Origin: Blastococcus xanthinilyticus
GTDB taxonomy: Bacteria > Actinomycetota > Actinomycetes > Mycobacteriales > Geodermatophilaceae
Assembly: GCF_008124835.1 (NCBI RefSeq)
Contig: NZ_VNHW01000001.1
Coordinates: 1 to 64,000, forward strand
Length of the DNA stretch: 64,000 nucleotides
Direction: 5' to 3'
Shown here: positions 31,641 to 40,515 of the stretch, piece after piece
Layout: each line of letters opens with the position of its first letter
How positions within the stretch are numbered: position 1 is the first letter of the stretch
Notes under the pieces: generated by a model
Told to the model about the DNA's origin: nothing
The model's database searches: none
The model's input: the letters and a program-made list of their open reading frames with translations, nothing else
Translations under genes and position numbers: made by a program

Positions 31641-32308
31641 TGGGTCTCACCCGTGAGCAGCTCGCCGCCCGGGTGGCGCTGGAGCTGGAGGACGGCCAGT
31701 ACGTGAACCTGGGCATCGGCATGCCCACGCTGGTGCCGAACTACGTGCCCGACGACGTCCACGTCGTCCTGCACTCGGAGAACGGCGTGCTCGGGGTCGG
31801 CCCGTACCCCTTCGAGGGCGAGGAGGACCCCGACCTCATCAACGCCGGCAAGGAGACCGTGACGATCCTGCCGGGCGCCAGCTTCTTCGACTCGGCGCTG
31901 TCGTTCGGGATGATCCGCGGCAAGCACCTCGACGTCGCCGTCCTGGGGGCGATGCAGGTCAACCCCCGCGGGGACCTCGCCAACTGGCTCATCCCCGGCA
32001 AGATGGTCAACGGCATGGGCGGCGCCATGGACCTGGTCCACGGCGCGCGGCGCGTGATCATCATGATGGAGCACGTCGCCCGGGACGGGTCGCCGAAGAT
32101 CGTCGAGGAGTGCACCCTGCCGCTCACCGGCAAGGCGTGCGTCGACCGGGTCGTCACCGATCTCGCCGTCATCGACGTGACGCCCGACGGCCTGGTCCTC
32201 CGGGAGACCGCCCCCGGCGTGACCGTCGACGAGGTGGTGGCGGCGACCGGCGCCCCGCTCACCGTCGCCGACGACGTCCGCGAGATGCCGCTGCCCGCGT
32301 CGGTCTGA
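31640..32308 (+). CDS. scoB: 3-oxoacid CoA-transferase subunit B
   Basis: 222 residues. The catalytic Glu lies in [13 protein letters not shown], and the family features [18 protein letters not shown] and [21 protein letters not shown] are intact. It forms the active enzyme with subunit A, whose TGA it overlaps as TGATG. The Glu becomes a glutamyl-CoA thioester in catalysis. A PaaX-family regulator follows 115 bases downstream on the same strand. Confidence 0.93.
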   Translation: MGLTREQLAARVALELEDGQYVNLGIGMPTLVPNYVPDDVHVVLHSENGVLGVGPYPFEGEEDPDLINAGKETVTILPGASFFDSALSFGMIRGKHLDVAVLGAMQVNPRGDLANWLIPGKMVNGMGGAMDLVHGARRVIIMMEHVARDGSPKIVEECTLPLTGKACVDRVVTDLAVIDVTPDGLVLRETAPGVTVDEVVAATGAPLTVADDVREMPLPASV

Positions 32309-32423
32309 GCACCCGGCCGCCGGGGCGGTGCCCTTCCGGCCACGGCATGATGCGGGCGGGGAACGACCGCGGCCGCACCGGGCCCACCAGCGGCGCGCCG
32401 TTCCAGGGCACGGCGGAGGGCTG

Positions 32424-33251
32424 ATGACGGAGCGCGGTGCGGGGGCGTCCCCGAAGCCGCAGGACCTCCTCTTCGCGCTGGGGGGCGCGCTGGTCCTGGA
32501 GCACCTCGACGAGCCCGTGCCGACGCGGGTCTTCCTGGAGGTGCTCGGCAACCTCGGGGTTGGGCAGGCAGCCACCCGGGCGACGCTGACCCGGCTGACC
32601 GAGCGCGGTTTCCTGGCCCGCAGCCAGGAGGGGCGGGTGGTCAGCTACGCGCTCACCGCCTCCTCCCGGCGGCTCCTCGAGGAGGGCCGGGACCGGGTCC
32701 GGGCGGAGGCCCCGTTCCACCAGGAGAGCAGCGACTGGACGCTGCTGAGCTTCTCCCTGCCGGAGGCGCACCGCGACGTCCGGCACCGGCTGCGCTCCCG
32801 GCTGGCCTGGGTCGGCTTCGGGTGCGTGCGGGACGGGCTGTGGATGGCGCCCGGCCAGGTGCCGCTCGACCGCGTGCTCACCCTCCCGGTGACCGACGAG
32901 AGCGTGCAGATCGACGGCTTCGTCGTCCGCCCGGCACCGGGTACCGATGTCGGCCGCCTCGTCCGGCGCGCCTGGGACCTCGACGCGCTGCGCCGGGAGC
33001 ACGAGGCCTTCATCGCGCGCTGGGAGGGGCCCCCGGCGCGCGACCTGGACCCCGTCGCCGCCTACACGCTGCTCGGCGCGCACTGGATCCGCCTGCTGCG
33101 CCAGGATCCGGTCCTGCCCCAGGTCCACCTCGGCGAGGACTGGCCCGCCGCCCGGTCCGCGGCGGTCCACCGGAGCGCCTCCGAGGCCCTGGAGCCGTCC
33201 GCGCGGGCGGCCTTCACCGAGCTCATGGCGTGGGCCCGCACCCTGCGCTGA
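32424..33251 (+). CDS. PaaX family transcriptional regulator (first copy)
   Basis: 275 residues in PaaX order: winged-helix DNA-binding domain (about 13-80; LFALGGALVLEHLDEPVPTRVFLEVLGNLGVGQAATRATLTRLTERGFLARSQEG), a central domain (WTLLSFSLPEAHRDVRHRLRSRLAWVGFGCVRDGLWMAPG) and the C-terminal domain (AYTLLGAHWIRLLRQDPVLPQVHL). PaaX senses phenylacetyl-CoA in the best-known case. ATG with GGAGGG upstream. It lies between the CoA-transferase and an epoxide hydrolase on the same strand, either of which it may control. Confidence 0.92.
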   Translation: MTERGAGASPKPQDLLFALGGALVLEHLDEPVPTRVFLEVLGNLGVGQAATRATLTRLTERGFLARSQEGRVVSYALTASSRRLLEEGRDRVRAEAPFHQESSDWTLLSFSLPEAHRDVRHRLRSRLAWVGFGCVRDGLWMAPGQVPLDRVLTLPVTDESVQIDGFVVRPAPGTDVGRLVRRAWDLDALRREHEAFIARWEGPPARDLDPVAAYTLLGAHWIRLLRQDPVLPQVHLGEDWPAARSAAVHRSASEALEPSARAAFTELMAWARTLR

Positions 33252-33323
33252 CCAGCGCTCCCGCCCCGGCCTCCCGGACGGCGATCCGGGCAGCTGCGCC
33301 GGTCGCGCCGCTACGGTGACCGG

Positions 33324-34469
33324 GTGCCCATCCCCGGCGTCACCCCCTTCGCGATCTCCGTGCCCGACGAGGACGTCGAGGACCTCCGGCGCCGGCTGCG
33401 CGCCACCCGCTGGCCGGACCCCGCCACCGTCGGGGACTGGTCGCAGGGCGTTCCGCTGGAGTACCTGCGGGAGCTGTGCCGCTACTGGGCCGAGGACTAC
33501 GACTGGCAGGGCCGGCAGGCCCGGCTGAACGCGGTCGAGCAGTACACGACCGATGTGCAGGGCCTGTCCGTGCACTTCCTGCACGCGCCGTCGGCCCACC
33601 CCGGCGCGCTGCCCCTCGTGCTGACGCACGGGTGGCCCGGGTCCGTGGCCGAGTTCCTCGCGGTGCTCGGCCCGCTGACCGATCCGGCCGCGCACGGCGG
33701 GGACCCGCGCGACGCGTTCACCGTGGTGGCGCCGTCCCTCCCCGGGTTCGGCTGGAGCGGCAAGCCCACCGGGCCGGGCTGGGGGATCCCCCGGGTCGCC
33801 GACGCCTGGGCCGAGCTCATGTCCCGGCTCGGTCACGAGCGCTTCGGCGCGCAGGGCGGGGACCTGGGCTCGTTCGTGTCGGCCAACCTGGCCGCCCGGC
33901 ACCCCGACCGCGTCGTGGGCATCCACCTCAACATGGCGATCGGCGCACCCCCGGCCGGCCGGACGGAGTTCAGCGAGCGGGAGCAGCGCGCCAACCGGGC
34001 CGCCGAGCGCTTCCGCACCGTCGACTCCGCGTACCACATGCAGCAGCGCACCCGGCCGCAGACGCTGGCCTACGGCCTTGCCGACTCCCCCGCCGCGCAG
34101 TGCGCGTGGATCCTGGAGAAGTTCTGGTCCTGGTCCGACTGCGGCGGCGACCCGGTCGCCGTCCTCGGGGCCGACCGCATCCTCGACCACGTGGCCACGT
34201 ACTGGTTCACCGGCTCGGCCGGCTCGTCGGCGCGGATGTACTGGGAGATGGCGCAGGACCCGGCGAGCCGCGCTCCCACCGTCGACGTCCCCACGGGGGT
34301 CTCGCTGTTCCCCCACGAGATCCTGCAGCCGACCGAGGAGTGGGCCCGCGCCCACTACCGCGACCTGCGCATGTGGCACGAGCACGACCGGGGCGGGCAC
34401 TTCGCCGCCATGGAGGAGCCCGACGTCCTGGTCCGCGACATCCGGGGGTTCTTCCGCCCGCTGCGGTAG
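33324..34469 (+). CDS. Epoxide hydrolase (EHN-type alpha/beta hydrolase)
   Basis: 381 residues. The N-terminal epoxide-hydrolase domain (about 7-110; AISVPDEDVEDLRRRLRATRWPD and YLRELCRYWAEDYDW) is followed by the alpha/beta-hydrolase core: oxyanion HGWPG, nucleophile Asp in AQGGDLGSFVSAN, lid residues, and the catalytic His in HDRGGHFAAME. It opens epoxides to diols. GTG start. The position between two PaaX regulators suggests a role in aromatic or alkene breakdown rather than juvenile-hormone-like substrates known for the family in insects. Confidence 0.92.
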   Translation: MPIPGVTPFAISVPDEDVEDLRRRLRATRWPDPATVGDWSQGVPLEYLRELCRYWAEDYDWQGRQARLNAVEQYTTDVQGLSVHFLHAPSAHPGALPLVLTHGWPGSVAEFLAVLGPLTDPAAHGGDPRDAFTVVAPSLPGFGWSGKPTGPGWGIPRVADAWAELMSRLGHERFGAQGGDLGSFVSANLAARHPDRVVGIHLNMAIGAPPAGRTEFSEREQRANRAAERFRTVDSAYHMQQRTRPQTLAYGLADSPAAQCAWILEKFWSWSDCGGDPVAVLGADRILDHVATYWFTGSAGSSARMYWEMAQDPASRAPTVDVPTGVSLFPHEILQPTEEWARAHYRDLRMWHEHDRGGHFAAMEEPDVLVRDIRGFFRPLR

Positions 34470-34541
34470 CCGGGCCGCCGGCGCGTCACGCTGGACGCAC
34501 CGATGACGGGCGTCAGCGCGACGGCGAGTGACGGCGGGGTG

Positions 34542-35426
34542 TCAGCCCGCCACCGCGCGGCCCAGCTCGTCGTCGAGACCGCGTGCGGCCGCGGGCAGGA
34601 GCGCCTCGTAGCAGCGGCGGTAGACAGCGGTGCTCTGGGCTGCGGGCCAGTCGGCGGAGAGGTGGCGCGCCGGGAGCCCCGGATCGGTCCGCAGCAGCTG
34701 GAGCCAGTCGGCGCCGAGCCGGGTGATCTGGCCCAGCGGGTCGCCCTCGTGCGGGCCGGCCCACCAGGCGGCGATGAACTGGTCGTGCCGCTCGCGGATG
34801 CGGTCGACCGACCAGGCCCGGCGGATGAGCTCGTCCACGCGCACGCCCGGCAGCGGCGTGGCCGCGAACCACTCCGCGAGCTCGGTGACCTCCTCGAGCC
34901 CGCCCTCGGCGAACACCTCGGCCACGTCCACCGTCCCCGGGGCGATCCAGACCCCGTCGCGCAGGCCGCCGAAGCCCGCCCAGGTCAGCGCGGCCCGGAC
35001 GCGGTGCCGCAGGTCCCGGCGGCTCTCCGGCATGGAGTAGCTCAGCAGCGTCCAGGTCTCGTCGGGGTGCTCGAACGGCGTCGCCGAGGCGACCCGGACC
35101 CCGGCCCGCTCCACCAGCGCGCTCGTCTCGGGACTGAGCCGGTAGTACGCCGCCCGGCCGACCTGGGTGCGCTCCAGCAGGCCCTTGCGGGTCATGCGGG
35201 CCAGCGTGGCGCGGGCCGCCGCCTCGGCGACCCCCAGCCCGTCCAGCACGCGCAGGAACACCGACGAGGGGATCGGCGGGGCGTCCTCGCGGCGGAGCAC
35301 CACCCCGCCGAAGAAGCTGAAGACCAGCGCCTGCGGCCGGTGGGGGCCGGCACCCTCCGGGTCCGCCCCCGCGCCGTCCGGCCCGCCGCCCCGGCCGCCG
35401 GCCGCGAGGTCGTCCACTGCCGTCAT
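34542..35426 (-). CDS. PaaX family transcriptional regulator (second copy), divergent from liv operon
   Basis: 294 residues. After a Gly/Ala/Pro-rich start of about 30 residues come the PaaX winged helix (QALVFSFFGGVVLRREDAPPIPSSVFLRVLDGLGVAEAAARATLARMTRKGLLERTQVG), the core WTLLSYSMPESRRDLRHRVRAALTWAGFGGLRDGVWIAPG and the C-terminal domain. ATG preceded by CAGGAGG. Its promoter (GTGACG-N17-TAACGT) overlaps the liv-operon promoter at a perfect palindrome, so it very likely regulates both itself and that operon. It shares its domain plan with the copy at 32424. Confidence 0.93.
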   Translation of the reverse strand: MTAVDDLAAGGRGGGPDGAGADPEGAGPHRPQALVFSFFGGVVLRREDAPPIPSSVFLRVLDGLGVAEAAARATLARMTRKGLLERTQVGRAAYYRLSPETSALVERAGVRVASATPFEHPDETWTLLSYSMPESRRDLRHRVRAALTWAGFGGLRDGVWIAPGTVDVAEVFAEGGLEEVTELAEWFAATPLPGVRVDELIRRAWSVDRIRERHDQFIAAWWAGPHEGDPLGQITRLGADWLQLLRTDPGLPARHLSADWPAAQSTAVYRRCYEALLPAAARGLDDELGRAVAG

Positions 35427-35462
35427 CTCTGCCTCCTGTCGAGGCGATGGGCCTCGAGATAG

Positions 35463-35491
35463 ACGTTAGACACCTTCTTGACGTACGTCAC
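35463..35491 (-). promoter_or_regulatory. PaaX gene promoter GTGACG-N17-TAACGT
   Basis: On the minus strand, -35 GTGACG (35486-35491) and -10 TAACGT (35463-35468), 17-base spacer, reading into the PaaX gene. The -35 lies inside the palindrome shared with the liv promoter. Confidence 0.55.
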
Positions 35492-35506
35492 TACCGGCTC
35501 TACCTT
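35478..35506 (+). promoter_or_regulatory. Liv/CoA-ligase operon promoter TTGACG-N17-TACCTT
   Basis: -35 TTGACG (35478-35483), 17-base spacer, -10 TACCTT (35501-35506). It would give a leader of about 75 bases with a GGAAGG ribosome site before GTG 35588. The -35 overlaps the palindrome TGACGTACGTCA. Confidence 0.6.
35479..35490. promoter_or_regulatory. Perfect palindrome TGACGTACGTCA, candidate PaaX operator
   Basis: 12-bp perfect palindrome lying between, and overlapping, the -35 boxes of two back-to-back promoters. A dimer bound here would block both the PaaX gene and the liv operon. Confidence 0.6.
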
Positions 35507-35587
35507 TCTTGTGACGCCCGACACGAAGGGGCGTCGCGGCCGCAATCCTGCGGGTCCGTCCGGGACCACCGTCTGGAAGGCTCCCCC

Positions 35588-37213
35588 GTGCCCGATCCGA
35601 TCCTGACCGTGGACGACCTCGCCGTCGCGTACGACGGCGCCGTCCAGGCGCTCCGCGGCGTCTCGCTGCGCGTCGACACCGGCTCCGTGGTGGCCGTCCT
35701 GGGCAGCAACGGAGCGGGCAAGACCACCCTGCTGCGCGCGATCTCCCGCTCGCTGGGGGCCGTCGGGGGCGCGGTCACCGCCGGCACCATCCGCTTCCAG
35801 GGCGAGGACCTCGCCCGGCGCGACGCCTCCTGGGTCGTGCGCGCCGGGCTCGTCCAGGCGCCCGAGGGCCGGCGGATCTTCCGCGACCTGACCGTGGAGG
35901 ACAACCTGCGCGCCGGCGGCTACACGGTCCGCGACGCGGTCGCCCGCAAGGAGGCCGCCGACCGGGTCTTCGACCTCTTCCCGATCCTGGCCGAGCGGCG
36001 GCACCAGCGCGGCGGCCTGCTCTCCGGCGGCCAGCAGCAGATGCTCGCCATGGGCCGGGCGCTGATGACCTCGCCCACGCTGCTCCTCCTCGACGAGCCG
36101 TCCCTCGGCCTGGCGCCGCAGCTGGTCGAGCAGATCGGCGACATCATCGCCCAGATCCACGCCCAGGGCACCTCGGTCCTGCTGATCGAGCAGAACGCCG
36201 CGATGGGGCTGCGGGTGGCCGACCGGGCCTACGTCCTCGAGGTCGGTGCGGTGGCGGCCGAGGGGTCCTCGGCCGAGCTGGCCGCGACCGACGACATCCG
36301 GGACCGCTACCTCGGGGTGAGCGTCGCCGCCCCCGCCGCCGACGCTCCCCCCGCCGCCGACGCTCCCGCCGCTCCCGACGCTCCGGCGCCCCCGGCTCCG
36401 GCACCGGGCGCCGTCCACCTCCAGCGGTCCTCGGCCGCTGACGCCCGGCAGCTCCGGGTCGCCGACCTCACCGTCCGGTTCGGCGGCATCACCGCCCTCG
36501 CCGACGTCTCCTTCACCGTCGAGGCCGGGAGCATCCACGCGCTGATCGGGCCCAACGGCGCCGGCAAGTCGACCTGCATCAACGTCCTCGGTGGGGCGTA
36601 CCGGGCCACCAGCGGCACGGTGCACTACGGCGATCAGGTGCTGAGCACGCTGCCGGCCCACCGCATCGCCGACCTCGGGATCGCCCGCACCTTCCAGAAC
36701 ATCTCGCTGTCCCTGGACGCGAGCGTCGAGGACAACCTGCTGGTCGGCCGGCACCGGGTGATGCGCGCCGGGACCCTGTCGCAGGCGCTGCGCCTGCCGC
36801 GCGCCCGCCGGGAGGAACGTGCCGAACGGGACGCCGTCCGCCGCATCGCCGCCCTGCTCGGCATCGAGCGCCTGCTCGACCGCTCGACGCACACGCTGTC
36901 CTACGGCGACCGCAAGCGGGTGGAGCTGGGCCGGGCCCTCGCGGCCGAGCCCACGCTGCTGCTCCTCGACGAGCCGGTGGCCGGCATGACCCACGGGGAG
37001 TCGACGGTCATGGCCGACGCGATCCGCGCGGTGCAGCAGGAGCTCGGCCTGTCGGTGATCCTCGTGGAGCACGACATGCCCTTCGTCATGGGCCTGGCCG
37101 AGCGCGTCACCGTGCTCGACTTCGGCCGGTGCATCGCCGAGGGGACGCCGCGGGAGGTCCAGCGGGACCCCGAGGTGCTGCGCGCCTACCTCGGGACGGA
37201 GGCGGCGGCGTGA
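35588..37213 (+). CDS. Branched-chain amino-acid-type ABC transporter, fused LivF-LivG ATPases
   Basis: 541 residues holding two complete ABC ATPases. Residues about 1-240 are LivF-like: Walker A GSNGAGKTT, VQAPEGRRIFRDLTVEDNL, signature LLSGGQQQML, Walker B LLLLDEPSLGLAPQ. A linker of about 40 Ala/Pro/Asp residues follows. Residues about 285-541 are LivG-like: Walker A GPNGAGKST, RTFQNISL, signature LSYGDRKRVELGRAL, Walker B LLLLDEPVAGM. In most systems these are separate genes. GTG start with GGAAGG. It overlaps the permease gene by GTGA. Confidence 0.93.
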   Translation: MPDPILTVDDLAVAYDGAVQALRGVSLRVDTGSVVAVLGSNGAGKTTLLRAISRSLGAVGGAVTAGTIRFQGEDLARRDASWVVRAGLVQAPEGRRIFRDLTVEDNLRAGGYTVRDAVARKEAADRVFDLFPILAERRHQRGGLLSGGQQQMLAMGRALMTSPTLLLLDEPSLGLAPQLVEQIGDIIAQIHAQGTSVLLIEQNAAMGLRVADRAYVLEVGAVAAEGSSAELAATDDIRDRYLGVSVAAPAADAPPAADAPAAPDAPAPPAPAPGAVHLQRSSAADARQLRVADLTVRFGGITALADVSFTVEAGSIHALIGPNGAGKSTCINVLGGAYRATSGTVHYGDQVLSTLPAHRIADLGIARTFQNISLSLDASVEDNLLVGRHRVMRAGTLSQALRLPRARREERAERDAVRRIAALLGIERLLDRSTHTLSYGDRKRVELGRALAAEPTLLLLDEPVAGMTHGESTVMADAIRAVQQELGLSVILVEHDMPFVMGLAERVTVLDFGRCIAEGTPREVQRDPEVLRAYLGTEAAA

Positions 37214-38100
37214 GCTACCTGCTGACCCAGCTCGCCAACGGGCTGTCCTACGGGCTGGTCCTCGGCCTCATCGCCGTCGGGTTCGTCATCGTCTTCACCG
37301 CGACCGGCGTGCTCAACTTCGCGCACGGTTCGGTGCTGCTCGCCGGGGCCTACCTGGTCGCGGTGCTGCAGCCCACCGTCGGCTTCTGGGCGGCGGCGGC
37401 CGTCGGGATCGCCGGCGCCGCCCTGCTCGGGGTGCTGATCAACGCCGTGCTGGTGCGGAACCTCGCCGAGGCCAACCCCGGGACGGCGGCCATCCTCATG
37501 CTCGGGGTCGACATCCTGCTGCTCACCGAGCTCACCCGCCGGATCGGCAACCGGGTGATCCCCATGGGCGCCCCCTGGGGCGCCGACCGGGTGGAGTTCG
37601 CCGGGGTGAGCCTGCCGACCAGCCGGGCACTCGCCGCCCTGGTGGCGGTGGTGCTCTTCGCCGCGCTGTGGTTCCTCTTCGCCCGGACCCGCACCGGCGT
37701 CGCCATGCGGGCCGCCGCGGCCGACGGGGACACCGCCTCCCTCATGGGCATCCGGCTCTCCCGCACCGGCGCCGCCGGCTGGGCCCTGGCCGGGGCACTG
37801 GCCGCCATCGCCGGCATCTTCCTGGCCTCCTTCCCGGCCCCCGGCGTGGCCCCGACGGTCGCGCTGAGCGCCTTCGCCGCGATCCCGGCCTGGGTCCTCG
37901 GCGGCTTCGACTCCGTGGTCGGCGCCATCGTCGGCGGCCTGGTGGTCGGCGTGGCCACCGCGCTGGCCGTCGGCTACGAGGCCGAGCTGCACGTCCTCGG
38001 CAGCGGTTTCGGCGAGGTCGTGCCCTACCTGGTCATGATCCTCGTCCTGCTGGTCCGCCCCTCCGGTCTCTTCGGCAGCAAGGAGGCCGTCCGTGTCTGA
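37210..38100 (+). CDS. livH: Branched-chain amino-acid-type ABC permease (LivH)
   Basis: 296 residues, about eight membrane helices; family sequence NGLSYGLVLGLIAVGFVIVFTATGVLNFAHGSVLLAGAYL and the cytoplasmic coupling region AAAADGDTASLMGI. It pairs with the LivM gene to form the channel. Starts in a GTGA overlap with the fused ATPase gene and overlaps LivM by eight bases. Liv-type systems also import aromatic and alicyclic acids, which fits the ligases further along the operon. Confidence 0.93.
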   Translation: MSYLLTQLANGLSYGLVLGLIAVGFVIVFTATGVLNFAHGSVLLAGAYLVAVLQPTVGFWAAAAVGIAGAALLGVLINAVLVRNLAEANPGTAAILMLGVDILLLTELTRRIGNRVIPMGAPWGADRVEFAGVSLPTSRALAALVAVVLFAALWFLFARTRTGVAMRAAAADGDTASLMGIRLSRTGAAGWALAGALAAIAGIFLASFPAPGVAPTVALSAFAAIPAWVLGGFDSVVGAIVGGLVVGVATALAVGYEAELHVLGSGFGEVVPYLVMILVLLVRPSGLFGSKEAVRV

Positions 38101-39256
38101 GCCCGTCCGCAGGATCGGCGGCGCCCTCGCGCTGCTGGCCGCGCTGGCCCTCCCCCTGCTGCTCGACGACTTCTGGCTGCAGACCGGGCTGTTCGTGATG
38201 GCCGCGGTGGTCGGCGCCATCGGCCTCACGCTGCTGGTCGGCCGCGCCGGGCAGCTCTCGCTGGGGCACGCGTTCTTCGCGGCGCTCGGCGCCTACACCT
38301 ACGCGTGGACCGCCGGGGAGAGCGGCGGCCGCGCGGCGGGGCTCGGGCTGCCGCCGGTGCTCGCGCTGGTGCTCGCCGGGCTGGCCGCCGCCGTGGCCGG
38401 CGCCCTCTTCAGCCCGATCTCCGGCCGGCTGCGCGGCATCTACCTGGGCCTGGCGACCATCGGGCTGGTCTTCCTGGCCCGCCACCTGATGGTCAACGCG
38501 GAGACGATCACCGGCGGGTTCAACGGGCGCGCGGTCGAGTCGTTCGCCGTCCCCGGGTTCAGCTTCAGCAACAGCGACCCGGACTACCTCGCGGTGGCCG
38601 GCGTGGAGCTGGGCGGCCTGCACCGGCTCTGGTACCTGTTCCTCGCGGTCGCCCTCCTCGCGGCCTGGATCGCCACCAACCTGGTCCGCAGCCGGACCGG
38701 CCGGGCGCTGGCCAACGTCCGGGACAGCGAGGTGGCCGCGGCCGCCATGGGGATCAACGTGGCGCGGGCCAAGGTGACCGCGTTCGTCGTCTCCTCTGCC
38801 TACGCCGGCATCGCGGGTGCCCTCATGGCCCTGGCCTACGGGCGGATCGCCCCGGACGTCTTCGGGCTCCAGCTGTCGATCGACTTCCTGGTGATGATCG
38901 TGCTGGGCGGGCTCGGCTCGATCGGCGGCGCGGCCGTCGGCGCGGTCTTCGTCGTCTCCCTGCCCCTGGTCCTGACCCAGTACAGCTCCGACCTGCCGTT
39001 CCTCGCCGCCCCCGGCTCGGGCGGGCTGGACGCCGCGACGGTCTCCCGGCTGCTCTACGGAGCCGCGATCATCGCCGTCCTCCTCTTCCTGCGCGGCGGC
39101 CTCGCCGGGGCCTTCGACCGGCTCGCCTTCCGCTCCGCCGCCGCCCCGGATCCGAGCGGGCTGCCGCCGGCACCCGCTCCGCGCACCGGCGCCGAGACCA
39201 CCCCGACCGTCCCGTCCCCCGGCGTTCCCACCAGGTCGAAGGAGACCACTCCATGA
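38093..39256 (+). CDS. livM: Branched-chain amino-acid-type ABC permease (LivM)
   Basis: 387 residues with about ten membrane segments: LLVGRAGQLSLGHAFFAALGAYTYA (LivM signature), GIYLGLATIGLVFLARHL, RALANVRDSEVAAAAMGINVARAKVTAFV (coupling loop) and VMIVLGGLGSIGGAAVGAVFV. A Pro-rich hydrophilic tail of about 35 residues ends the protein. GTG start eight bases inside the LivH gene; ATGA overlap with the binding-protein gene. Confidence 0.93.
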   Translation: MSEPVRRIGGALALLAALALPLLLDDFWLQTGLFVMAAVVGAIGLTLLVGRAGQLSLGHAFFAALGAYTYAWTAGESGGRAAGLGLPPVLALVLAGLAAAVAGALFSPISGRLRGIYLGLATIGLVFLARHLMVNAETITGGFNGRAVESFAVPGFSFSNSDPDYLAVAGVELGGLHRLWYLFLAVALLAAWIATNLVRSRTGRALANVRDSEVAAAAMGINVARAKVTAFVVSSAYAGIAGALMALAYGRIAPDVFGLQLSIDFLVMIVLGGLGSIGGAAVGAVFVVSLPLVLTQYSSDLPFLAAPGSGGLDAATVSRLLYGAAIIAVLLFLRGGLAGAFDRLAFRSAAAPDPSGLPPAPAPRTGAETTPTVPSPGVPTRSKETTP

Positions 39257-40512
39257 AGCACCGGACCCGCACCGTCCTCGCAGTGGCCAGCTGCACGCTC
39301 GCGCTCGCCGCCTGCTCCACGACCGACCCCGACGCCGCAGGTACCGACAGCGGCGATGGCGGCAGCGACGTGGAGACCGGCGCCGGCGTCACCGACGAGA
39401 CCATCGGCATCGGCATGCTCACCGACCTGTCCGGCCCCTTCGCCGCGGGCGCCGCGGTGCAGGTGGCCGAGACGCAGGGCTACTGGGACCGGGTGAACGC
39501 CGACGGCGGCATCTGCGGCCGGGACATCGAGCTGCAGGTCCAGGACCACGGCTACGACCCGCAGAAGGCGGTGTCGCTCTTCCGCAGCATGTCCTCCGAC
39601 GTGATCGCCCTGCAGCAGGTCCTCGGCGGCCCCACCTCGGCGGCGGTGCTGCCGCTGGCCCAGCAGGACGGGATGTACCTCGGCGGCCACGGTTGGGCCA
39701 GCGTCGCCCTGGAGTACGAGAACGCGCAGATCCCGGGCACCACGTACAGCGTCGAGAGCGCCAACGCGGTCGACTACCTGGTCGACGAGCTGGGGCTCCA
39801 GGAGGGCGACAAGATCGGCGTCGTCTACTTCGTCGGCGACTTCGGCAGCGACTCGCTGGCCGGCGCGCAGTACGCCGCCGCCGAGCGCGGCCTGGAAATC
39901 GTGCCGGTGGAGATCACCCCGCGCGACACCGACCTCTCGGCCCAGGTCTCGGCCCTGCAGGAGGCCGGGGTGCAGGGCGTGATCCTCGGCGCCGCCCCGG
40001 CCCAGCTCGCCTCGCTGGCCGGCGTGATGGGCTCGCTCGGCATGGACATCCCCATCATCGGCAACACGCCGACCTTCGGCCCGTCGCTGCTGGAGACCAC
40101 CGCGGGGCCGACGCTGCTGGAGAACTTCTACACGACCACCAGCATCGCGCCCTACAGCTCCGACGAGCCCGGCCCGCAGGCCGCCGCCGAGCTGTACGAG
40201 GAGGTCGCGCCGGACGGCGAGCTGGGCTGGGAGGTCCCGCTGGCCTACGCGCAGGGAGAGCTCCTGCGCGACGCGATCGAGGGCGCCTGCGAGGCGGGCA
40301 CCCTGACCCCGGAGGGCGTGGTCACCGCGATGCGGGAGACCTCGGACCTGGAGACCCAGGGCCTGTTCGCCACCCCGCTGGACTACACCGAGGTGACCGA
40401 GCCGCCCACGCGCACCGTCTACGTCTCCCGCGCCGACGCCGACGCGCCGGGGGGCCTGGCCGTGGTCGACACCTTCGAGGGACCGAGCGCCGCCAGCTAC
40501 GGCTTCGAGTGA
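39253..40512 (+). CDS. ABC transporter substrate-binding lipoprotein (Peripla_BP_6)
   Basis: 419 residues. Lipoprotein signal with lipobox LAAC (ASCTLALAACS), acidic linker, then a type I binding fold: IGIGMLTDLSGPFAAGAAVQVAETQGYWDRVNADGGICGRDIEL, QQVLGGPTSAAVLPLAQ and IGVVYFVGDFGSDSLAGAQYAAAERGLEIV. This is the LivJ/K class, which binds amino acids, amides or aromatic acids outside the membrane. It closes the transporter part of the operon (ATGA overlap upstream, three-base gap to the ligase), so the likely ligand is the ligase's acid substrate. Confidence 0.92.
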   Translation: MKHRTRTVLAVASCTLALAACSTTDPDAAGTDSGDGGSDVETGAGVTDETIGIGMLTDLSGPFAAGAAVQVAETQGYWDRVNADGGICGRDIELQVQDHGYDPQKAVSLFRSMSSDVIALQQVLGGPTSAAVLPLAQQDGMYLGGHGWASVALEYENAQIPGTTYSVESANAVDYLVDELGLQEGDKIGVVYFVGDFGSDSLAGAQYAAAERGLEIVPVEITPRDTDLSAQVSALQEAGVQGVILGAAPAQLASLAGVMGSLGMDIPIIGNTPTFGPSLLETTAGPTLLENFYTTTSIAPYSSDEPGPQAAAELYEEVAPDGELGWEVPLAYAQGELLRDAIEGACEAGTLTPEGVVTAMRETSDLETQGLFATPLDYTEVTEPPTRTVYVSRADADAPGGLAVVDTFEGPSAASYGFE

Positions 40513-40515
40513 GCC

